Assembly (NCBI GenBank): GCA_002914845.1
Contig: JXTC01000003.1
Coordinates: 1,657,822 to 1,721,821 of the forward strand
Direction: 5' to 3'
DNA: 64,000 bases
From: Trema orientale
Lineage: Eukaryota; Streptophyta; Magnoliopsida; Rosales; Cannabaceae
Part shown: positions 54,829 to 64,000 of the stretch, piece after piece
Position numbering within the stretch: the first letter of the stretch is position 1
Layout: every line of letters starts with the position of its first letter
Translations under genes and position numbers: made by a program
The notes under the pieces: generated by a model
Database searches by the model: none
Told to the model about the DNA's origin: nothing
The model's input: only the letters and a program-made list of their open reading frames with translations

Positions 54829-57175
54829 TATGTGGGACCCACTCTATATTGAACTTTCATAATGAAAAAATAAAGACAACCAAGCAATTACCGTAGGCTC
54901 CTACATGTGTTAAAGTAAAAAAAAAATAAATAAATAAACAAAAAGCACATAAGTGAAACAGGATGAGCATAGGAAATAGGAATAACTCGATTCCCCCTGT
55001 AGTGCTGTGGACCGGGATCAGCTGTCTCAGTCTGTTGTCTCAAATTCTGTTTCAGCCACTAAAAAATTAACACCTCAGCGAGAGAAATTTAATAGTAACT
55101 AAACTAAACTAAACGGCTCTTTAACTTTACAGTCTTCCGTTAAAAATTTTCTCTGTTAACCTAACACTCATCCACGTGAGAGAATCGTCGTATTAAAAGG
55201 TTAGTCAAAATTAGGTTATTAGTTTATTGGAATCAAATATACCTGCAAGCCGTCCCTTTCTTGTTCAAAAGTTGTAAAAGATGTTTGAGAAGCTTTTAGT
55301 CATCTATCTATACATCTACACAAATGGTTAAGCCGAAAATCAAATCTGAAAATAAATTAGTTTATTAGAGGAGCACTTTGCCTAAATTTGCGGAAAATGG
55401 TCATCTACACCTTTCTTGAATCGAAATCCAGTGAGTAAACAAGGTTTTTGACATTTTTGTTTTACTATACTTCAGATTTAAATTTGATTCAGTTGGATTA
55501 TGGGTCTCGTTAAGAAGTGATTTTTTAGTGTTGATTTTTAGTGGATGTTTTGCTTATACTGAGCAAGCTTTGAAAGTAGTTTGTTTTAAAGATTTTTTTT
55601 TTTTATGTATAGCTTCTTCGGCATCTCTAATCTTTTGTTTTCAATCTTTTCTATGGACATTAATTTTCTGATGATGATAGAAAAAAGTTCCGATTTTACT
55701 CTCTTTTCGGATGATGGATTATGCTTAAACTCAAAGAAAATAGGGATATTTGTTTTATGCATGCTTAATGTTTGATAAAATGTTAGGCACAAAATTTCTC
55801 TGGCTTTTTTTTTCTTTTTCTAGCTCATTCAATGGAGCATGCTGCAAAGCAGCAACTTGTGTGTTTTTTTATGTGTTAAGCTCTTAAAATGAGGGGAGGG
55901 CTCTGAAAAATTGCAATAGCAATGAACTTAGTTTTGGAACATTGCTTCTTTTCCTTTCCTTAGTTTAAATTTATTTAATTCTGTGACAGATTTTATGGGC
56001 ATATCTTTTATCCTGTGCATACGAGTGCTTTGATAGGAGAAGAAAGCAAGAAGAAATGAGCCAATTTGTTGAGTACTGTAGTGTGTGCTCAATATCAAGA
56101 CAAGAATGAGATGGCCTGCTTCAAGAGATGTTGAAAATAAGAACAAAGGAAAACATCTACTCTGCAAAGTTGCAACATATCACAGAAACATTAACTACGT
56201 ACTACTTTTAGCTTCGAATGATGTAAATATGAGTTGAGATCAAAGTGCATCTTTGATCATAAAGTGGGAGAGCTCAAGTATAGGAGTTAGCAGAATGATT
56301 GCCTTGGTTCATTTTGAGTACTAAAGTCTATAAGATGTTACATCTTTTCTTTATTTCAATTCATATAACAGAATATTTGAACACAAGCAATGTATTACTC
56401 TTTCCTCTAATTTTGTAGATAGAGCAAGCGACTACCACTTCATTTTTTTTTTTTTCCTTCTATAACATTCTGGTTGATAGTATTCATAGTTTATATGAGA
56501 AAAACTAAAACAAAAAAAGTCTTGTGAAGTAACAGATAGGTTAGTGCCCACACCAACCATTCAACAAAACATCTACCTTTATCCCCTCGATATAAACCGA
56601 GCATAATGACCAACATGCTCTATATCTGTCCAACCTCTTTCAGAGGTATTGTCGAATCCTTGCACTTGTAAATATCCTCTTCCATCAAAGCAAGTAAACG
56701 AGATAGCTTAAGTAATGAAACTAAAATTGTCACTTTCTATTTGACTCAGAGTTATATTTTTGCACTAGTACGCTAATGATGTAACAACTTATCGAGTTGT
56801 TATATCCCCTCCTGGCCCAACGGAGATGAAAGCAAGCATAGGAAAAATACTATCTTCATCAATTTTAAGTACAATAGGTAATGCATAAGCATTTAAACTT
56901 GAAATTAATTGTTTTCATAAAAGCAAAACATAAGCATAGGAACTGTATACACTGATAGTTCAAGCATGAAAATCTCAAAAAATTACAGACTGTATTATTG
57001 AAAGTAACTTTTCGCTAAATCAAAATCCTTGAAATATTGTAGGACCTGATTCAGTTTGTTCATAAAAAATAAAAAAAATAAAAAAAAAAGCGAACAAAAA
57101 GATATAATGTTATTCAAAATGTATTTGTGTATTAAGGACTATAATCATAATATTTGTAACTAAAGTTTTCTTACC
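54829..57175. other. between the direct repeats, no supported gene
   Basis: AT-rich. Several short plus- and minus-strand frames, none with a motif. At 56585-56710 two minus-strand frames are open for about 40 codons and could be remnants downstream of the FRS pseudogene, but I cannot assign them. Confidence 0.4.
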
Positions 57176-59277
57176 TGTTGTAATAATTCAACCATACTAG
57201 GTCTGTTGCCTGGATCTCTAGAAGTAATATGAGGTTGAATCTGCAAAAATTGTAATATAATTAGTTTGATCATATAAGACAAATTTTATAATTAAATTAG
57301 TAAATAATTTATATTCTTACTTGGTTGAGATTAAGATTATGATGCAAAGAAGCATAAGATAAATATGGCTAAGTCTGATCTATATCATGATTAGAAGAAA
57401 ACTGAAAAAAAAAATAGTACATTTATTTATAAAAATAATTACTTAAATATAATATTGATGAGATAAGTAATTAGAACATTACTTGTTTAAAATATTATGG
57501 TGGTGTGATAGAAAAAGACGACGTCAAATCTTGTTGGCTGGGGACTCTAACATATACAATTGTTGCTTCAGAATTTAATTGCTCATGTGTAGTATGATTA
57601 GAAGAACCCTGTAAAAAAAAGTGTAACTTAATATATTATATACAAAAACACACTTACTAATACTAAGATTAAGTGTGTTATAATGAACTAAGCATAGTAC
57701 CTGTTGGAGAGATAATCTTTCATATTGAGTAGCTCTTTTCTTTCTTTTCGATTTCTCAAGGGCACTTTTTGGCCTACGAGAGCTACCACAAACTCTTCTT
57801 TTTGTTTTAATTCCTTTTATTCCACTAAGTCTATCAATTGGATTATTCTCATTAATGTTACTATGCATGACAGTATAAGTAGTTATTTCATCATCTTGAC
57901 GTCTTATGCATGTATCTATATCTTCTAAAATCTTATTAAGACCACGTATAGCAATCTTATAAGTTTCTTCCCTTTCAGCTACTTTTGTTGCTGCTTGAGT
58001 TTGTAATCTACATATTTCTTTATAACGTCTTCCCATGCTTGCCTTAGGATCTTCAGAGGTTTGAGAACTTTCATATATAGGCCTTGAAATCATACCGTTC
58101 TTAGCACATTTTGTCCACCTTTTTGAAATGTATTGAGAAGGAATTTTCATAACATTCCTTGAAGAAAGAACTTTCAAAGCATGTGAGCACAAAATTCCTG
58201 CAAATTCAATTTTTTTGCAACTGCATATCATTGTCCCATCTATAGAGTCATATTTAATAGTATGATGAAAATGTTTTCTAAGAGGTACAATTTTGTATTC
58301 TATCATTGTCTCAACCTCTAGATAAGTCTCCATGCTATAATTATAAGCCTTGAACAATTCAATTTCAAACATTTTGAACACTGCTGCAGTATATATACTC
58401 GCTGTATGCTTCAAAATTTTAATCGGAAGTGATAATGACAAAGCACTTTGAGTTGCCCTTAATTCCTCGTAGCGGTGGTACTCAACCAACCTATCGAAAT
58501 GATGAAAAAACTACAACAAATCATGATGATAGTGGACATAGTTCTTTATGGCATTATTCATACTTTCACTGCGTTGAATTGTAGTCATATCAGCACAAAA
58601 AGTATCTCTACTATATACTAAAGCCCATTTTTCTTTTAACTTAAATATTCGTTTTAACCATTCATTATCCTTGAGCTCATATTTTTCAAGCATCTCACTC
58701 CAAGCTTGGAGAAATTCATCTTCTTCTTCATAGTCATAAATGAAACTACTGAAATCTTTAACAAATCCTCTAAAACGTTCGAAAACACCACTAAGGTGTT
58801 TTGCTGCATTTTGATATAAATGGAAAATGCATAAACGATGTTTTTGGCTATTGAGAAGCTAAAGCTTTTGCCATTGCTGCATCTTGATCAGTAAAAATAG
58901 TCATTGGCTTTTTTCCTAACATTGCTTTGGCAAAAGTATCAAATAACCAAATAAATGTTTTAGCTGTTTCATCATATAATAATGCAGCTCCAAAAAAAGT
59001 AGTTTATTTATGATGATTTACCCCAGGAAACATAACAAATGGTCGACCCTCTTCATTTTTTCTGTAAGTTGTGTCAAACGAAACAACATCACCAAAATGT
59101 GAGTATGTTACCATCATTTTTGCATCTGCCCAAGAAATATTAGTTATTAACCTATCTTTGTTTATCTGCAAAGCATAAAAGAATGAAGGATCTTCTGCTT
59201 GCATCCGCTGGAGATATTCAAGTACTTCACCCGTATCATTCAACATCATTTGATCCCAGTCCGTAGTGCTGTTGCTT
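57176..59277 (-). pseudogene. FAR1-related (FRS) gene, truncated and broken
   Basis: Minus strand. From high to low coordinates: RMQAEDPSFFYALQINKD and FGDVVSFDTTYRKNEEG, then the transposase core ([35 protein letters not shown]), RSESMNNAIKNY, FFHHFDRLVEYHRYEEL, and the SWIM zinc finger CSCKKIEFAGILCSH (near 58183-58226). Small C-terminal exons follow (57483-57608, about 57321-57402, 57176-57241). Damage: in-frame stops at 59004-59006, 58848-58850 and 58511-58513, a frameshift near 58840, and more stops in the last exons. The N-terminal FAR1 DNA-binding zinc finger is missing: homology ends at about 59277, next to direct repeat copy B. Intact relatives are transposase-derived transcription factors (FHY3/FAR1 in light signalling). 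An immobile MULE transposase is the alternative. Confidence 0.85.
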
Positions 59278-59280
59278 TAA

Positions 59281-59612
59281 TATGATTTTACGATGTGCAT
59301 AATTTATTTGAATCTATCTAAAATCCTAATAATTCTAATAATAAATATATCATTTTACAATTTATTAATTTAACTAAAAGTTTATCATTAACATCCATGT
59401 GTCTTTTACGGGAAAAAATTACATATATTTTAAAAATAGTAACTATAAAGACATCTGAATAATTACATGGGGCCATGCATTAAACAAAAATAATTACACA
59501 AATTTCTCTAAAGTGAGCTATTAAAAGAAAATTGTTTATTCAAAAATTGGAAAAAAGAAAATGTCCCATGAAATTAGAAATAAGAAATGTGGCAAATAGG
59601 GATTATTAAAAG
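59281..59612. repeat. direct repeat of about 310 bp, copy B
   Basis: Second copy of 54518-54828. Its left edge abuts the truncated 5' end of the FRS pseudogene. Confidence 0.88.
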
Positions 59613-60441
59613 TAACAATAATAATAATACAAAAATAAATGAAAATTCGATTTTTTCACTAAATTTTTGAAATACATTACAATCATAATTATGCTGTACA
59701 AGTTGAAAATGTTGTATACTCACTTCATATCAATTATAGTACTAAAAAAATTGAATTGCGAGTTTGCGACAAAAAGAAAATGCAAGTCTTAGAACTGAAG
59801 CAAGTGTTGGATGCATTATGGAGCATTGTAATAGTTAATTTAGGTTTTTAGGTATTCATCTTAAAATCATCTGTTAAGTTACTCAAAAAAAAAAAAAAAT
59901 CATCTGTTAGGTATCTTAGTTCCTTAGCTTGTAGAATTATTTTCTTTTGAAAAGGAGAGGTAGTAGTACCGTGTAGATTTGTCAGCGTCTGCCTGATGCC
60001 CTACTCATCACTACTGATGTATCGTTTGTGTTTAAGTTTCCTATCTATATTTTATCGTTTTAAGTGGAGTGGTTGTTTTTCCTCTTAAAAAGAAAAATGG
60101 AGTGGTTGTTTTTATGAGATAATATTGTTGGTTTTTTCTTTCGCGGAGGAATATATGTGTATATATAGAAACTTATGTTCTCTCTTTTAAAGGGTAAGTT
60201 GATTGAATTCAAAAAATAAATAATTAAATAATTAATTAATTATTAATAATTATAATAACAATAATAATAAAAAAGGTAAGCTAGTTACTACATATTATAA
60301 AAATAAAAATAAAATAATTATAAAAAAAACATACATACAAAAACAAACAAATAAGACAAAATGTAAGTCGGTTAGAAAGGGGTTAAGTAACTAAGTATCA
60401 CATTTTAAGATTCATAAATCAAAGTTAACAATAGTTTTTTG
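59613..60441. other. AT-rich intergenic DNA
   Basis: No gene. AT-rich with an ATAA/TAAT-rich low-complexity stretch at about 60205-60330. Confidence 0.45.
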
Positions 60442-61450
60442 TGTTGGAAAATGGATGTGTTACACCATTTTAATTAGCTATTTTGAGACAAACTTATGAA
60501 TGAGACCCATTATATATTAGTGAGAGGTCATCGTTGATATGTATTCTCTTCCGCAAGTACATGAAATTCAAGTATTTACTTGCTCAGAATGGTAATGGAG
60601 TGATGTGAAAGAAAAATTGTCACTGAAAGTGAGCTAAATGAGAAGGAAAAAGAGTGAGAATTTATTAAAGTCCCACGTAGAAAAGGAGCACAAACCAATA
60701 TGTGTTTATATAGAGTTGCTTAACTTTTAATTAGTAATTTAGTAAGCTGAGAGGCTCTCTCTTGCGCGCGCACGTAGGGGTGCAAATCACGGGTCAGACA
60801 ACATGCGCTTGTGTGCATCCGCGCGTCCTGCGAGCATGAATGCCGAACCGAAAAGCCCACTCCGTGTTCTAAAGAAGATTTTGGAACAGTTTTGTAACTC
60901 AAGCCCATTCTGTGCTCTAAAGAAGATTATGGAACAGTTTTGTAACTCTAGAAATGAATGGGCCTCAATTAAAAATTAAAATGTGTAACAATTCAATTGT
61001 GACTACCAAAATATTTTTTGGCATTAAAAAGATGTTTATGGCAGGTACCTCCCAATGGAGCCTATAAAAAGAGAGCTCTTCCTCATATTTCAACACACCA
61101 AAATAATATGATCTCTCCCTTCTCTCTTGTTTGCTCTGTGGCGGTTAGCTTCTGTTAGTTGGTAGTTGTGAGTTTGGATCTTTTGGTGAGGTCGAGCTCT
61201 ATAGTTAATTCTTCTGTAGTTTTGATGATAGTGTTTGGGCACTGTTCAGTTCGTTAGGAACAACAAGTTGGTGCGACATTGCTATTCGTAAACTGTTTTA
61301 TTCTGAGAGACAGACGTTGTTGGCATTTCTCTAAGCAACTCGGCGAGGAGCCGTAACTGTTTTAAGGAAATTGTGTTTTCACACAAGACTCAATTTGGTT
61401 TCCTTAAATTTCTTTGTTATTTTCACTATTACTATCATGATTATTATTTT
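60442..61450 (+). repeat. solo copia-type LTR
   Basis: Starts TGTTGGAAAATGGATG. A plausible core promoter CCTATAAAAAGAG is at about 61060. It is followed by an R-U5-like stretch with 'gagacagacgttgttggc', 'actcggcgaggagccgtaac' and 'tgttttcacacaag', phrases I associate with plant copia LTRs. A phrase of about 47 bp, with 'ctaaagaagatt' and 'ggaacagttttgtaactc', is tandemly doubled at about 60853-60947. No primer site, coding region or second LTR follows, hence solo. The right end is approximate (61430-61460). Confidence 0.6.
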
Positions 61451-62137
61451 TTAATTATAGTGAATTAATTATGAATTATTTTACTAGGTTATTTGATATA
61501 ATATTGCTATTTTTATAGCACTTACTTTTTTAGATTTATTATTATTTGTAATAATTTTTCTAACATTATGCTCTATTAGCTACTACTTTTAGCAACTAAT
61601 TATTTTTTTTTTAAATTAATTTGGGTAGAGACAACTAACAAACTAAACAAACTTTTTAAAAAGTAGTATAAATTAGAGAAAACAAAATGATTATTATTAA
61701 CAATTACGTGGATCTAATGAGTGCTAGTGGTATAATTTTCTTGGAGGCATTTAGAAAGTCTGTTAAGTGTCACAATTTATGGGTTGCTTAAAAGGAGTGG
61801 TTCTCAAATTGAAATGAAAGTATCAAACCAAAATGAGTGAGGATATTTTGAGAGGGGCATGTCTAATAGCGAATATTACATTATTATATAAAAAATATTA
61901 AATATAAATAAAAAAATTCAAAAGGCGAGTATTGCCTAAGTTTGAATGGCAGCACGGAAAATGATTGACATTATATTATGATTTTAATAAAAAATCAACA
62001 CTCCAAAAGTGGGGGCATAGTGGCAGATGGTCAACAATGGTTTATAGTCAACAATGGCGGATTGGGCGATTTTGTTTTATACTTACTGATAGTTCGTATT
62101 CCATATCATTAATCTTTTTGAAAAAATATATAAAAAC
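61451..62137. other. intergenic, nothing recognised
   Basis: AT-rich sequence without supported coding or repeat structure. Confidence 0.4.
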
Positions 62138-62300
62138 TAACAAGAATAAAGTTCTATAATCTACTTATAATAAAAGTCTTGTAATTTTTAGAATTTATAT
62201 TATAAATTCTAAAAATTACAGGACTTTATTATAAGCTGTAATTTTTAGAATTTATAGTTAAATCTCAATATAGTTGGATTATAGAACTTTATTCTTGTTA
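62138..62300. mobile_element. hairpin MITE with TA target duplication (mariner/Stowaway-like)
   Basis: The element is 62140-62298 (159 bp), with TA at 62138-62139 and 62299-62300. Termini acaagaataaagttctataa... and its complement agree over about 22 bp. A second, inner inverted pair (about 62164-62235, 'cttataataaaagtcttg' and onward) gives an almost perfect stem of about 35 bp. It would fold into a double hairpin. TA is too short to be strong evidence alone; the termini carry the call. Confidence 0.75.
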
Positions 62301-62422
62301 TTATAGGTGGACATAGAACACATACTTAAGGAATACCAACAAATCAATAATCAAGCTACCAAGTACTAAATTGGTTCGGCCACAAAATGACCTATGTTCA
62401 TTGGAGCACCACGATAGTTCTG

Positions 62423-62572
62423 TTACTCAACAATATCCCAAATTACAAGAGAATTTCTTCACACCAGAATGAATCTCGACATACCCCAAGTGTTTTATTA
62501 CTCAACAATATCCCAAATTACAAGAGAATTTCTTCACACTAGAATGAATCTCGACATACCCCAAGTGTTTAA
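62423..62572. repeat. 75-bp tandem duplication
   Basis: 'ttactcaacaatatcccaaa' begins at 62423 and again at 62498. The units are nearly identical (one visible substitution, accaga to actaga, plus edge changes). Confidence 0.9.
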
Positions 62573-63358
62573 CTTTCTCTACTTCAGTTTATCTACTCAA
62601 AGAAGAAGCCTTGTACAAGATCCCAAAAAGAACTCAGCAAACCCAAATATTTAACATCCTCTATTTGCTTTTCAATTCTCTCTACATATTTTTACTCTTT
62701 GCCTCTTTATCCAGAGCATATGCTATTTCTTTCTATCTCTTTAAATAATACTTATAGCCCCTTTGTATGTTACTTCTTGTGTTGTAAAATACTACCTGTA
62801 AACTAATCCTTTAAATAACTATTTAGTTACCCAAAAGACTAACATTTTTCTAGAATCTAGAAACTATCATTTCTTCTCTCCTTAATAACTCAATCATATA
62901 GATGACCTATAAAAACTCTCCACTCGCTTTTCCTATTGTAATTCAACATATTAATATACTTACTCAATTACTAGAAAGATTTTTAAGATCCTTTACAAAA
63001 TTATAATGAATGGATAATAGAAATTGTAACTCTTCAGGCAGTTCCCTGACTCCCAACATTATATTGAATATCTTGACAAATTCCGGTTCTTCATAAATTT
63101 GTCAATTTATCTTAACAGATTGTTCACTTTATTGGAATATTAAATGTCAAAGTCAACTTATCACAGACAATCATTTATGAGACGAGTGATTGTATGAGTT
63201 ATCTGGTCAAACAAATAAGTTGAAAATCACCTAGTTGGTGACTCCATTCTAGTAACGACTTTGTAGAATAATTACTTAAATGACACTAGTGATCACCACA
63301 TGACTCCATTAGTATTGTGTCGAAACTCGACGATGACTCAGTGGGATCACCTACCAAG
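62573..63358. other. intergenic, nothing recognised
   Basis: The phrase 'ggttcggcc' and the surrounding style at about 62380 suggest retroelement-derived DNA, but I see no coding domain or paired termini. Confidence 0.35.
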
Positions 63359-64000
63359 TAGGGCTAATAATTTATGACATGACACGACAATACGCTCGAA
63401 ACTCATATAAAGTGAGAGGGTTTTGGTTCGCCTTAAACGGGTTCAAGTCAAAATCGAGTTGTAACCCTCAAACCCATTTATTATACACGTTAGGTGTGGG
63501 TTGACCCACCAACTTGAAACTAACCCGCAAAGACTTGTTTATTAAATGAATCAATTTCGAGTCAACCCTTTTATTATCAATATAATATCTATTTAAAGTT
63601 TAGATATTTTTATTATGTATATTTGGATTTTTTTTAAAGACTTTGTTATGCATACATATTGAGATTTTATGTGAAATCTGTTTGTTTTTTGTAAATATTT
63701 GTGTCTTTACTCTTGAAGTCATATAATATGTATGAATTTTTTTTTCGAAAAAATAACATGTATGAATTTTTTTTCTTGAAAAAATAACATGTATGAATTT
63801 TTGTTAAATGTGTTAAAAAAATATATTTAGCTAATTTAGATTAAACGGGTTAACAAGTCTCGTCGGGTTAATTTGATCTGAATATGATTTACTTGAATAA
63901 ATGGATTACACAAGTTGTGTCAATCAACCTGTTTATAAACGAGTCGGGTTCGAATTAAAATTTTTGGCACGATTATTAAACGGGTCAAATTCGGATTAAA
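63359..64000. mobile_element. repeat with aacggg/cgggtt words, cut by window end
   Basis: Begins near 'tagggctaataatttatgac' and 'atgacacgacaatacgctcg' and continues with several aaacgggtt and cgggtcaaat words in both orientations, a style seen in plant terminal-repeat DNA elements. The right terminus is outside the window, so class and target duplication are unverified. 'acatgtatgaatttttt' is repeated three times near 63725-63800. Confidence 0.4.

Noticed and set aside
56585-56710. Two overlapping minus-strand frames of about 40 codons that read like protein
   Set aside because: Both frames are open, neither has a recognisable motif, and no splice link to the FRS remnant could be established.

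Overview
The window is nuclear DNA of a flowering plant, most likely a eudicot. It is AT-rich and gene-poor, full of copia LTR retrotransposons and short terminal-inverted-repeat elements (MITEs), and it carries one large gene with many short GT-AG introns that encodes a plant-specific phragmoplast kinesin. I cannot name the species from sequence alone. There is one assembly gap (35513-36025) and one single N (37222).

Layout. 1-4.2 kb is AT-rich intergenic DNA. A hAT-type MITE with a perfect 8-bp target duplication lies at 4.2-4.6 kb. Two related short reading frames on the minus strand (5016-5171 and 20649-20849) share start, frame, an N-terminal hydrophobic core and an upstream block, and look like a duplicated gene for a tiny protein I do not recognise. 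Between them, 5.8-16.2 kb has diverged inverted arms enclosing a decayed PPR-DYW gene fragment. Into this a 7.9-kb copia element (6473-14350, minus) inserted, with a perfect 5-bp target duplication. That copia has lost its integrase core and carries a second, unrelated LTR-like block inside. 16-29 kb is a dense MITE and tandem-repeat zone with several exact 9-10-bp target duplications typical of Mutator-type elements. A segment of about 0.8 kb is duplicated (27.3-28.2 and 28.5-29.7 kb); the second copy was hit first by a MITE and then by another copia (29741 into the gap), which is decayed but still shows reverse transcriptase and pre-integrase motifs. After the gap come a LINE-type RNase H fragment and more repeats.

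The main gene, at 40106-53973 (+), has 37 coding exons and encodes a kinesin-12 of about 2,873 residues (POK/KIN12D type): an N-terminal extension of about 225 residues, a motor with intact P-loop and switch motifs, then more than 2,200 residues of coiled coil. Its 5' region has a mitosis-specific-activator-like site, a GA microsatellite, a short upstream ORF and a likely leader intron. Exon 19 is preceded by a perfect 61-bp tandem duplication that copies the splice acceptor, and one intron is GC-AG.

Downstream, 54.2-59.6 kb holds a MITE, two direct repeats of about 300 bp and, immediately beside the second one, a broken FAR1-related (FRS) gene on the minus strand. 60.4-61.5 kb is a solo copia-type LTR. 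The last 2.5 kb holds a hairpin MITE with TA target duplication, a 75-bp tandem repeat and the start of another repeat cut by the window end. Only the kinesin is a confident intact gene; the two small reading frames are possible genes, and everything else recognisable is transposon or pseudogene.
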